From Solobacterium sp. UBA1761 (GTDB lineage Bacteria; Bacillota_I; Bacilli_A; Erysipelotrichales; Erysipelotrichaceae), in NCBI GenBank assembly GCA_002315565.1, contig DCHD01000011.1:1-9525 (forward strand): 9,525 nt of DNA. Direction: 5' to 3'. Shown in pieces: positions 1 through 6,003 of this stretch. Position numbers and translations under genes: made by a program. Position 1 is the first letter of the stretch. Every line of letters begins with the position of its first letter. Below the pieces are notes generated by a model that ran no database searches, was not told where the DNA came from, and was given only the letters and a program-made list of their open reading frames with translations.

Positions 1-53
1 GACATTTTCAATTTGGATTCACAACCGATTTTGGTTTGACCAATAATTCACTG
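1..53. other. left-edge sequence, no supported gene
   Basis: These bases follow the stop codon of the minus-strand membrane protein gene. On the plus strand one frame is open from base 1 to a TGA at 37-39 and could be the last 12 codons of a gene entering from the left, but nothing in so short a stretch is recognisable. On the minus strand the only structure is a short dyad (TTGGT / ACCAA, about bases 32-44) without a U-tract, too weak to call a terminator. Confidence 0.2.
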
Positions 54-719
54 TTATTTCTTCAAGGAATAGCGATACAGGAAATACACCATCAATATTT
101 CTCCATACATTGAGATGTAGAAGATATATTCAGTATTGCCAGTTGCAGGACCTAATGCTGAAAATGCAAACATCAGAAATCCTGATAAGAACAGACAAGG
201 AGTCTTTTCTTTAATCCAGATGATGATACCAACAATAATCAGAGGAATAACCGCACCAAAGCTGAGAACTGTAGATATTGTTTCAGCCCAGGCAGGAGTT
301 TCTCCCTTAACAGAAACCATACGGGCAATTCCAGCAATCTCCTGTACACCAAGTACAGTAGCGAATGCTTCTGCTAGACCGGCAATTATCAGGATACCGG
401 TAATGCCATAAACAATAATATTGAATGGCTTTTTCAGATTAAGTGCCAAAGAGCAGATAGCAAACAACAACGGAATCAAAGCACCATGTGATATAAATCT
501 GATTCGACTGATACCCTTCAACAGTTCAATATTGACAAATGCACCCAGTCCAATCATAAATGCATCCACAAATAGACCACAGGTAATAATCAGCGTCAGT
601 AGCATAATCTTTGATTTTTCAGTTCTGTACTTTTTTAACATCACAATTATTAATACAAGTTCCAGAATCGCAATTGCCCAGATACCGGGAATTGCGCTTA
701 TTTCAAACAGTCTTTTCAT
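54..719 (-). CDS. seven-helix integral membrane protein, unknown function
   Basis: I do not recognise this 221-residue protein. It has about seven hydrophobic segments, roughly residues 11-28, 38-60, 78-93, 99-123, 147-169, 174-190 and 197-216, joined by short loops, several of them basic (KKYRTEKSK at 29-37, SRIR at 71-74, LKK at 95-97). The longest loop, about 125-146 (GVQEIAGIARMVSVKGETPAWAE), is the best candidate for a functional loop. There is no cleavable signal peptide, ATPase motif or obvious transporter signature. The ATG start is supported by the strong GGGGAG site at 725-730, five bases upstream. The gene follows the phosphofructokinase gene on the same strand, but a terminator lies between them, ending only a few bases before this ribosome site. 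It is therefore expressed by read-through or from a promoter at the end of the upstream gene. The reading frame is secure; function is open (transporter subunit, sensor or small-molecule permease are all possible). Confidence 0.75.
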   Translation of the reverse strand: MKRLFEISAIPGIWAIAILELVLIIVMLKKYRTEKSKIMLLTLIITCGLFVDAFMIGLGAFVNIELLKGISRIRFISHGALIPLLFAICSLALNLKKPFNIIVYGITGILIIAGLAEAFATVLGVQEIAGIARMVSVKGETPAWAETISTVLSFGAVIPLIIVGIIIWIKEKTPCLFLSGFLMFAFSALGPATGNTEYIFYISMYGEILMVYFLYRYSLKK

Positions 720-724
720 ATTTT

Positions 725-730
725 CTCCCC
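725..730 (-). promoter_or_regulatory. ribosome binding site of the membrane protein gene
   Basis: GGGGAG on the minus strand, five bases before the ATG at 717-719. It lies immediately after the U-tract of the upstream gene's terminator, so terminator and ribosome site are almost contiguous. Confidence 0.7.
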
Positions 731-733
731 TTT

Positions 734-758
734 AAAAAATCCGGATAAAATCCGGATT
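734..758 (-). terminator. Rho-independent terminator on the pfp stop codon
   Basis: Minus strand: a perfect 9-bp stem AATCCGGAT / ATCCGGATT with a three-base loop (arms 750-758 and 738-746), followed by an uninterrupted run of six T (739-734, overlapping the end of the second arm). The first arm includes two bases of the TAA stop at 757-759, so the terminator starts inside the coding sequence. It should end the phosphofructokinase transcript, leaving the next gene (54-719) dependent on read-through or another promoter. Confidence 0.8.
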
Positions 759-773
759 ATTCACCTTTTTCAA
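745..773 (-). promoter_or_regulatory. weak promoter candidate overlapping the pfp terminator
   Basis: Minus strand: TTGAAA (768-773, 5 of 6 to the -35 consensus), a 17-base spacer, then TTTTAT (745-750, 4 of 6 to -10 but lacking the important second-position A). Initiation would fall near 738-739, inside the second terminator arm, producing a short-leader transcript for the membrane protein that cannot form the terminator. It would resolve the expression problem of that gene, but the match is marginal. Confidence 0.25.
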
Positions 774-2421
774 GTGCCAGAGTTCTGGTAGTAATATCAC
801 ATACTTCTCTTGGTCCATAATACTGGATAGCACCAGGATATCTGTATGCTGTTTCTTTAGCCCAAGATGCTCTATTTGCTTCAAAGAACTTGAATGGTTT
901 GCCGTTAAGTTCAACTAAAGCCTTTCTGATAACTGGTTTATCTTCACCATGTCTTCTTTCGATGTTCATCATCTTAGTGATTGGCATACCACCTGCAACC
1001 CATTCTTCAGCAGGTTTAGACAGGTTAGAAACCTTTGAAAGGTAACCGTTGAAACCATACTGAATCAGCATGCATGCATTGTAGCCTAATGAGTAGCAGT
1101 AGTCAGCATCAAAGTTAGATGGGAATGCACATCTGCCTTCATATCCGAAGAAGTGGTGCAGAGCATTGAATTTACCGTTATATTTGCCTTCAGCCTTACG
1201 TTTAGCAAGGTTGTCTTTAACCAGTGCAGAGAACAGTTTTTCAGATTCGATCAGAGAAACCTGAACGTTTCCATGAGGATCTCTTTCTAAGAACAGCTGC
1301 TGCTGAATGCCCTGTGGCAGAATAGCGAATACAGCCATAGATTCCTTAGTAAGACCCTTTTCAATAAATGCATATTTATCTGCCCATGAAGCAAGCGCAT
1401 TGAATTCTTCAGCTTTCTTGCCGGCAAGCAGTTCATTGATTTCTGCAATCAGTTTACCGAATTCAGGAACGAATTCAACAATACCTTCAGGAATAATAGC
1501 TACACCGAAGTTATTACCATCAGCTGCTCTAGTTGCAACTGAATCAGCGATGTAGTCAGCGATTGAAGAAAGTGACATCTTCTTATCTGCAACTTCTTCA
1601 CCGATAAGACAGATATTAGGCTGAGTTTCAAGAGCACATTCAAGAGCTACGTGTGATGCAGATCTGCCCATAACCTTGACGAAGTGCCAGTATTTCTTAG
1701 CTGAGTTGGCATCTCTTTCGATATTGCCGATCAGTTCTGAATAAGTCTTAGTTGCTGTATCGAAACCGAATGAACATTCGATATCTTCGTTCTTCAGGTC
1801 ACCATCGATAGTCTTTGGACAACCGATTACCTGTACACCTGAATTGTGAGCTGCAAAGTATTCAGCAAGTACTGCAGCATTTGTATTTGAGTCATCACCA
1901 CCGATAATTACGATTGCGTTGATGCCGTGAGCCTTACATACTTTTTCAGCGATTTCAAACTGTTCAACTGTTTCCAGTTTAGTTCTTCCTGAACCGATGA
2001 TATCGAAACCACCAGTGTTTCTAAATTCGTTGATATATTCGTCATCGAAGATAACGTACTTGTCTTCAATAAGACCGCTTGGTCCACCCTTGAATCCATA
2101 TAATACGTTCTCTTTGTTTGTAGCCTTTAAAGCATCATATAAACCACAGACAACATTGTGTCCGCCAGGTGCCTGACCACCAGACAGGATAACACCTACT
2201 ACCTGTTTCTTTGAAGCAGCAGTATTCTTGCCCTTTTCAAAAGTGATTTCTTTCTTTCCGTAAGTATTAGGGAACAGTTCCTTAATCTTAGCCTGGTCAG
2301 CTACTGATTCAGTAGGAAGACCTTCTTTTACACAGATTTCTGATACGCCGTTTCTAAGCATACCTGGAAGCTTAGGTGCATATTCATATCTTGCTATCTG
2401 TAATGGTGATAATGTTTTCAT
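757..2421 (-). CDS. pfp: diphosphate-dependent 6-phosphofructokinase (long, plant/spirochaete type)
   Basis: Catalyses the reversible PPi-dependent phosphorylation of fructose-6-phosphate to fructose-1,6-bisphosphate in cytosolic glycolysis and gluconeogenesis. At 554 residues it matches the long PFP class (about 550 residues, as in spirochaetes and plants) rather than the roughly 320-residue ATP enzyme. Visible motifs: glycine-rich phosphate site GVILSGGQAPGGHN (76-89); GGDDSNT (174-180), where the second Asp is the residue associated with PPi use, a Gly in ATP-PFK; PKTIDGD (202-208), with the Lys typical of PPi enzymes and the catalytic Asp region; MGRSASH (251-257) and PEG (311-313) for the sugar phosphate. 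The ATG at 2421 has AGAAGG at 2429-2434, seven bases upstream. A promoter-like sequence lies just ahead and a terminator sits on the stop, so it is probably monocistronic. Being reversible and PPi-driven, it may be the main PFK of this organism; an ATP-PFK could exist elsewhere. Confidence 0.95.
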   Translation of the reverse strand: MKTLSPLQIARYEYAPKLPGMLRNGVSEICVKEGLPTESVADQAKIKELFPNTYGKKEITFEKGKNTAASKKQVVGVILSGGQAPGGHNVVCGLYDALKATNKENVLYGFKGGPSGLIEDKYVIFDDEYINEFRNTGGFDIIGSGRTKLETVEQFEIAEKVCKAHGINAIVIIGGDDSNTNAAVLAEYFAAHNSGVQVIGCPKTIDGDLKNEDIECSFGFDTATKTYSELIGNIERDANSAKKYWHFVKVMGRSASHVALECALETQPNICLIGEEVADKKMSLSSIADYIADSVATRAADGNNFGVAIIPEGIVEFVPEFGKLIAEINELLAGKKAEEFNALASWADKYAFIEKGLTKESMAVFAILPQGIQQQLFLERDPHGNVQVSLIESEKLFSALVKDNLAKRKAEGKYNGKFNALHHFFGYEGRCAFPSNFDADYCYSLGYNACMLIQYGFNGYLSKVSNLSKPAEEWVAGGMPITKMMNIERRHGEDKPVIRKALVELNGKPFKFFEANRASWAKETAYRYPGAIQYYGPREVCDITTRTLALEKGE

Positions 2422-2444
2422 AGTTTTACCTTCTTTCCTTAAAA

Positions 2445-2473
2445 ATTATAACTTCAAATTGCTATTTTTTGAA
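2445..2473 (-). promoter_or_regulatory. putative sigma-A promoter of pfp
   Basis: Minus strand: -10 TATAAT (2445-2450, perfect) and -35 TTCAAA (2468-2473, 4 of 6) with exactly 17 bases between. Initiation near 2438 would give a short leader holding the ribosome site at 2429-2434. It lies in the 57-base gap after the flavin reductase gene, giving pfp its own expression signal. Confidence 0.55.
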
Positions 2474-2474
2474 G
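2452..2474. repeat. 7-bp inverted repeat straddling the pfp promoter
   Basis: CTTCAAA (2452-2458) and TTTGAAG (2468-2474) form a perfect dyad with a nine-base centre. One arm covers the -35 hexamer and the other falls in the -35/-10 spacer. It could be an operator. As RNA it is a weak AT-rich stem after the flavin reductase stop, followed by an interrupted T-rich stretch, so it could alternatively be a poor terminator. Confidence 0.4.
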
Positions 2475-2478
2475 ATTT

Positions 2479-2997
2479 TCAGTCCTTAATATACACTTCT
2501 TCAATCTCTCCGATATACATAGTGTGATAATCTTCCAAAGAATAGAAATCTTTTCTTATTGTCTCATCAATAAAACCTTCTTTTTTAAGTTCATGAGCGT
2601 AGATTTTACGGCACTTCAACACAATATCAGCTTCATTAAAATACACTGCCTTATCGTCTTCTTTTGGCGTCAGAGAAGTCTTTGCTACTTTATCTTCATC
2701 TTTACCGGAGTGACTTCCAAGATATCCAAGATCATTTCTGTACTCTTCAGAAAAGAAACATACACTGAAGTATTCATTATTATCCATGAACAACTTTGTA
2801 TAACGCTGAGGCTTAACATAGACTGTAACCACATAACGGTTTTTTACACGGTGTCCCCATAAGGAACCCATTTCTCCCCAGGATATGGCCATCGTATTAT
2901 AGTTATCAAGTTTATTTCCAGCTGTAAGTAGTGCCCATCTGTTGGCAAACTCAGTACACGGATTAAATCTGAATTCATCGCTTTCTATTTTATGCAT
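2479..2997 (-). CDS. flavin reductase-like FMN-binding split-barrel protein
   Basis: A 172-residue protein of the flavin reductase-like domain family, which binds FMN in a split beta-barrel and usually passes electrons from NAD(P)H or another donor to flavin or a partner enzyme. Family-type motifs: NTMAISWG (34-41), the flavin-contacting strand-turn; VTVYVKPQRYT (57-67); FSVCFF (77-82); and GSHSGKDEDKV (94-104), the usual 'G..SG.D.DK' region. Length is normal for the family and no other domain is attached. The ATG at 2997 is preceded by AAGAGG about eight bases upstream. It is divergent from the HAD gene at 3049 and followed by pfp on the same strand, with a promoter between them, so it may be a single-gene unit. 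Neighbours do not indicate a specific partner; assignment to the family is firm, the electron donor and acceptor are unknown. Confidence 0.85.
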   Translation of the reverse strand: MHKIESDEFRFNPCTEFANRWALLTAGNKLDNYNTMAISWGEMGSLWGHRVKNRYVVTVYVKPQRYTKLFMDNNEYFSVCFFSEEYRNDLGYLGSHSGKDEDKVAKTSLTPKEDDKAVYFNEADIVLKCRKIYAHELKKEGFIDETIRKDFYSLEDYHTMYIGEIEEVYIKD

Positions 2998-3011
2998 TTT
3001 CTTTTCCTCTT

Positions 3012-3040
3012 TTTAATAATTATACGATTTTTGTTATGAT
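3012..3040 (+). promoter_or_regulatory. extended -10 promoter candidate of the HAD/nucleosidase pair
   Basis: Plus strand: TGTTATGAT (3032-3040) is an extended -10 (TGn then TATGAT, 5 of 6); the -35 position holds a poor TTTAAT (3012-3017) at 17 bases. Initiation would be at about 3046-3049, so the mRNA would begin at or within a few bases of the ATG at 3049. No Shine-Dalgarno sequence is visible before that ATG, consistent with a leaderless transcript. Confidence 0.45.
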
Positions 3041-3047
3041 GTATAAG
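3019..3047 (-). promoter_or_regulatory. promoter candidate of the flavin reductase gene
   Basis: Minus strand: a perfect TATAAT (3019-3024) about 12 bases before a purine-rich ribosome site and 21 bases before the ATG. The -35 region (about 3042-3047) is poor (CTTATA). It occupies the same DNA as the plus-strand promoter candidate, so polymerase could probably bind in only one direction at a time. Confidence 0.45.
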
Positions 3048-3048
3048 T

Positions 3049-3708
3049 ATGATTAAACTTGTAATATTTGACATGGACGGCTTACTTATTGACTCCGAAA
3101 GAGCAATGTGGCTGCCAAATGAAATCAAAGTGCTCAATGAAATGGGTTATGAAGCGCATCCTGAGTTTTTAAGAACGCTGATGGGTGGAGCAAAGAAAAC
3201 CAATTATCCAAAGTATAAGGCCCAGTTTGGTGAAGACTTTGATGTCGAAAAGTTCTATGAACTTCTTTACGCAAAGAACCAGTACTATATAGATAATGGT
3301 CTTGTCCCTTTGAAAGATGGAGCACTTGAACTGTTCGATTATCTTAAAAAGAACAATATATCTGTCTGTCTTGGTACATCAAGTCCGATTGACTATACAA
3401 GAAAGGTACTCACTTCAAACAGAGTACTGGATAAATTTGACAGACTGGTAACCAGGGATGATGTAGTAACACCTAAACCAGCACCCGATATCTACAATAA
3501 ATGTGCAAGTCTTTTCCCATATGACAAATCTGAAATGCTGGTCCTTGAAGACGCCCATAACGGTTCTCTTGCTGCATATGAAGCAGGAATCAGATGCATC
3601 ATCGTCCCAGATATGGGAATCCTTTATGACTGGGACAAGGAACACTGCACAATCGTAAACAACCTGAAAGATGTAATAGACATCATTGAAAGTGAAAACA
3701 ATGCATAG
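3049..3708 (+). CDS. HAD-superfamily hydrolase, beta-phosphoglucomutase-like
   Basis: A 219-residue soluble haloacid dehalogenase-type phosphatase or mutase with a helical (C1) cap. Motif I is DMDGLLIDSE (8-17, nucleophile Asp8 and acid/base Asp10); the cap spans about residues 18-85; motif II is LGTSSP (108-113); motif III is Lys143 in TPKPAPDIY (141-149), the 'KP.P' signature of the beta-PGM/phosphatase branch; motif IV is VLEDAHNG (165-172, with Glu167-Asp168 for Mg). Likely role is dephosphorylation or phospho-transfer on a small sugar phosphate or nucleotide; the substrate cannot be read from sequence. The stop overlaps the ATG of the next gene by eight bases, so the two are translated together. 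There is no ribosome site before the ATG; see the leaderless promoter candidate. Confidence 0.85.
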   Translation: MIKLVIFDMDGLLIDSERAMWLPNEIKVLNEMGYEAHPEFLRTLMGGAKKTNYPKYKAQFGEDFDVEKFYELLYAKNQYYIDNGLVPLKDGALELFDYLKKNNISVCLGTSSPIDYTRKVLTSNRVLDKFDRLVTRDDVVTPKPAPDIYNKCASLFPYDKSEMLVLEDAHNGSLAAYEAGIRCIIVPDMGILYDWDKEHCTIVNNLKDVIDIIESENNA

Positions 3709-4384
3709 AATAGGAATGATTGTAGCCTGCGAAACTGAAGCAGTGCTGGAAAAATACCCCGATCTTAAAAAACTTGAAGCACCTAAAGGCTTTGAGGTTT
3801 TTGTTCATCAGGATAAAAACTTTGAAGTATATGTCATGCACTGCGGTATGGGCAGTGTCTATGCTGCCGCCGGAACACAGCTTCTTATTGACAGATACAA
3901 TGTCGATACCATCGTAGACTTCGGCGTAGTCGGCGGACTGACGCAGGAAATGAAAACCGAAAGACTTGTTCTTGTTGAAAAAGCCGTTCATTACCGCTAT
4001 GACTGTTCTGAATTTATGGATTTAAAGATAGGACAGGTTGATGGGCATGACAGCATATACCTTTATACAGACAAAACACTGCTTGAAAAAGCCCTGTCTG
4101 TAGCTCCTTTTCTTAAAAAAGCAACTATAGCTTCCGGTGACAAGTTTATCTCCAAGACCGAAGAAAAAAACTGGATTCACGAGACATTTGACTGTGATAT
4201 CTGTGATATGGAATCAAGCGGAATCATCCTTACCTGCGAAGCAAATGATGTGCCTTGTCTTTTGTTTAAAGCCGTATCTGACTGCCTTACAGGTGGTGCA
4301 GAAGAATTCTGGAAAGAACTGCTCAATGTGTCATTGATGTGTCTGGACATAACCGATAAGGTAATCAAAGAAATGTATAACTGA
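3701..4384 (+). CDS. 5'-methylthioadenosine/S-adenosylhomocysteine nucleosidase-like protein
   Basis: A 227-residue member of the purine nucleoside phosphorylase/nucleosidase fold, closest in motifs to MTA/SAH nucleosidase, which hydrolyses the adenine from these methyl-cycle by-products. Seen: IGMIVACETEA (4-14), where Glu13 aligns with the catalytic Glu12 of the E. coli enzyme; CGMGSVYAAAGTQLLIDRY (48-66); FGVVGGL (74-80); ASGDKFI (144-150); the ribose-binding DMESSG (169-174); and the general-acid Asp in AVSD (191-194). All key residues are therefore present. I place the start at the ATG at 3701, which aligns with the family N-terminus; a TTG at 3686 in frame would add five residues. The first eight bases overlap the HAD gene, and a weak GAAAGTG (3688-3694) precedes it. 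Family is fairly sure; a related specificity such as another nucleoside is possible, because the sequence departs from textbook MTAN in loop regions. Confidence 0.75.
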   Translation: MHRIGMIVACETEAVLEKYPDLKKLEAPKGFEVFVHQDKNFEVYVMHCGMGSVYAAAGTQLLIDRYNVDTIVDFGVVGGLTQEMKTERLVLVEKAVHYRYDCSEFMDLKIGQVDGHDSIYLYTDKTLLEKALSVAPFLKKATIASGDKFISKTEEKNWIHETFDCDICDMESSGIILTCEANDVPCLLFKAVSDCLTGGAEEFWKELLNVSLMCLDITDKVIKEMYN

Positions 4385-4414
4385 AAACGGATATCAATCA
4401 AGATATCCGTTTTT
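4384..4414. terminator. bidirectional terminator between convergent operons
   Basis: A perfect 12-bp stem, AAAACGGATATC (4384-4395) and GATATCCGTTTT (4402-4413), with a six-base loop. Read on the plus strand the stem ends in TTTTT (4410-4414) and stops the nucleosidase transcript; read on the minus strand it ends in TTTT and stops the catabolic operon. The left arm begins at the last base of the nucleosidase TGA (4382-4384), and the whole right arm plus loop codes the last residues (NGYLD) of the facing HAD protein. Confidence 0.85.
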
Positions 4415-5206
4415 CTTTAAATAATCATAGATCCCATCTTCTTTAACTGAGAGGGTCTTTTCTTTTATTTTCTCTTTATTTTCCTCACTGGCATTGCCCA
4501 TGATTACTCCATGCACAAGTTCCAGCATCGGCATATCATTTCCTGAATCGCCAAACGCAATAATCTCACCAGCTTTTATTCCTGTCTGATTCATAAAGTG
4601 TTCTACTGCAGTTGCCTTGCTGACTCCGTTTGGTACCAGTTCAATTGCATAGATACTCGAAGGTACAGCCTTGAAGTAGTCAGCCTGATGACAGGCTATA
4701 TATTTCATAGCTTCATCATAAGTTTCCTTTTTATGAAGACAGATAATCTTGGCATAGTCTTTCTCATTCGTTTCAAAGTCAATAGTTTCTACCTTTAATC
4801 CTCTTGCTTTGTACCAGTCAATAAACTGGGGCTCATCAGTATTTCTGTCAATAAGAATTCTGTTAACTTCACCAGGTTCATAAACACCGCACACAAACAT
4901 ATCATCTTCAAACAGTTTTACAATTTTGCGTATTTCATCGCTCTTCAGATATTTAAGAAGTTCAAACTTACCAGTCAGATTATCTTTGTATTCTGAACCG
5001 TTGTTGCCGTATACGTATTCAAAGAAATTTTCACCAAGTGTTGGATCGCTGACGTAATCTGAAAGAAATACCGGACGTCCAGAATTGGCCACCATGAGGT
5101 AGCCCTTTTCTTTGAGCCTTTTGAGTGCATCTATTGTCTTTTTAGACATCACGTAGTTTTCATCGATCAGCGTGCCGTCCAGGTCAAACATAAATGCCCT
5201 GATCAT
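4394..5206 (-). CDS. Cof-type HAD-IIB family phosphatase (distal copy)
   Basis: A 270-residue cytosolic Mg-dependent phosphatase of the Cof/HAD-IIB class, which typically dephosphorylates sugar phosphates or cofactors. Core motifs: DLDGTL (8-13, nucleophile Asp8, acid/base Asp10); motif II ANSGRP (40-45, Ser42); the class C2 cap lies between about residues 80 and 190; motif III Lys197 in NGVSKATA (193-200); motif IV FGDSGNDMPML (218-228, Asp220 and Asp224). The conserved GNNGSEY (67-73) of the family is present. The start ATG at 5204-5206 overlaps the TGA of the upstream HAD gene (ATGA, four bases), and AAAGGAG (5218-5224) lies 11 bases ahead. It is the last gene of the epimerase operon, ending in the bidirectional terminator. 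Its job there may be clearing a phosphorylated intermediate, but that is inference; substrate unknown. Confidence 0.9.
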   Translation of the reverse strand: MIRAFMFDLDGTLIDENYVMSKKTIDALKRLKEKGYLMVANSGRPVFLSDYVSDPTLGENFFEYVYGNNGSEYKDNLTGKFELLKYLKSDEIRKIVKLFEDDMFVCGVYEPGEVNRILIDRNTDEPQFIDWYKARGLKVETIDFETNEKDYAKIICLHKKETYDEAMKYIACHQADYFKAVPSSIYAIELVPNGVSKATAVEHFMNQTGIKAGEIIAFGDSGNDMPMLELVHGVIMGNASEENKEKIKEKTLSVKEDGIYDYLKKNGYLD

Positions 5207-6003
5207 AGATTGAAATACTCCTTTAAGAATAATACAGGACCATGTTCATTGTTTGTACCGCAGACATGCTTTGCCTGTTTGACTATGTCCTCTTTGGCAT
5301 TGGCTACACAGACAGATTCACCAGCCACTTTAAACATCGAAACATCATTGTTGTTGTCACCAAAGACCATAATCTCTTCTGGCTTAAGGGAAAGGATATC
5401 AGCCAGTTCAAGACATGCTCTTCCTTTGTCAACACCTTTGGCGGTTATGGCATAGAATGTACCTTCTGCTTTTTTCATATAAGCATCTTTACATAATTCA
5501 GTAATTCTCTTAACAACTTCATCCATATGGTCATTACCTATGGAGTCAAGAGTAATCTTATAGAACAGTTCATCACTGAAATCTTTATCTGATGTAAATA
5601 CTTCATGGTGAAGTTTATCACCAAGCCTGTTTCTTACCTTGTTAAGTCTTTCGCTCTCGAGATTGTAATAAGCAGCTTTTGTTGAATAGCCATTGAATGG
5701 AAGTTTTTCTTCATTGAGTATCTTAAGAATGATATTGTTATAATCCCTGTTCAGATAATACGTTTTAAGACATTCATCTTTTTTCCAGACGTTTGCGCCA
5801 TTATCCGACATATAAGGAACTTCAATTTTCATCGCTTCAACAAAGTCGGTCATAATAACTCTGTTTCGCCCACTAGCTAAAGAGAAAAGGATGCCCTTTT
5901 CTCTTAACTGATTGGATATCTGTATAATTTCAGGATCAAGACGGCCTTCATCATCAAGAAGTGTTCCATCAAGATCAGCAATTATAAGTTTTATCTTATT
6001 CAC
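5203..6003 (-). CDS. Cof-type HAD-IIB family phosphatase (proximal copy)
   Basis: A 266-residue cytosolic HAD-IIB phosphatase, same fold as the following gene but clearly diverged from it. Motifs: DLDGTLLDDEG (10-20; Asp10, Asp12); ASGR (43-46, Ser44); DNGANV (67-72); Lys193 in KGVDKGRA (189-196); FGDNNNDVSMF (214-224; Asp216, Asp220). I favour the GTG start at 6001-6003, because TGAGG (6010-6014) lies six bases ahead and the protein then begins MNKIKLIIADLDGTL, as is usual for the family; an ATG at 6013-6015 or TTG at 6016-6018 in the same frame would add four or five residues. The GTG overlaps the UlaE stop by eight bases and the gene's own TGA overlaps the next ATG by four, so it is coupled on both sides. 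Two different phosphatases in one sugar operon suggests two substrates; neither can be named. Confidence 0.88.
   Translation of the reverse strand: MNKIKLIIADLDGTLLDDEGRLDPEIIQISNQLREKGILFSLASGRNRVIMTDFVEAMKIEVPYMSDNGANVWKKDECLKTYYLNRDYNNIILKILNEEKLPFNGYSTKAAYYNLESERLNKVRNRLGDKLHHEVFTSDKDFSDELFYKITLDSIGNDHMDEVVKRITELCKDAYMKKAEGTFYAITAKGVDKGRACLELADILSLKPEEIMVFGDNNNDVSMFKVAGESVCVANAKEDIVKQAKHVCGTNNEHGPVLFLKEYFNL

Noticed and set aside
136..735. Plus-strand open frames opposite the membrane protein gene
   Set aside because: They have no ribosome sites or recognisable domains, and the minus-strand frame has clear helix pattern and start signals.
732..914. Short second minus-strand frame at the 3' end of pfp
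   Set aside because: It is a +1/-1 shadow of the conserved pfp C-terminus and shows no independent start signal.
3686..3700. TTG start five codons upstream for the nucleosidase
   Set aside because: The ATG at 3701 aligns with the family N-terminus, and no better ribosome site precedes the TTG.
4382..4396. TGAAAACGGATATCA resembles a catabolite-responsive (cre) element
   Set aside because: It has one base too many between the conserved CG and CA, lies at the 3' end of both units, and is fully explained as one arm of the terminator stem.
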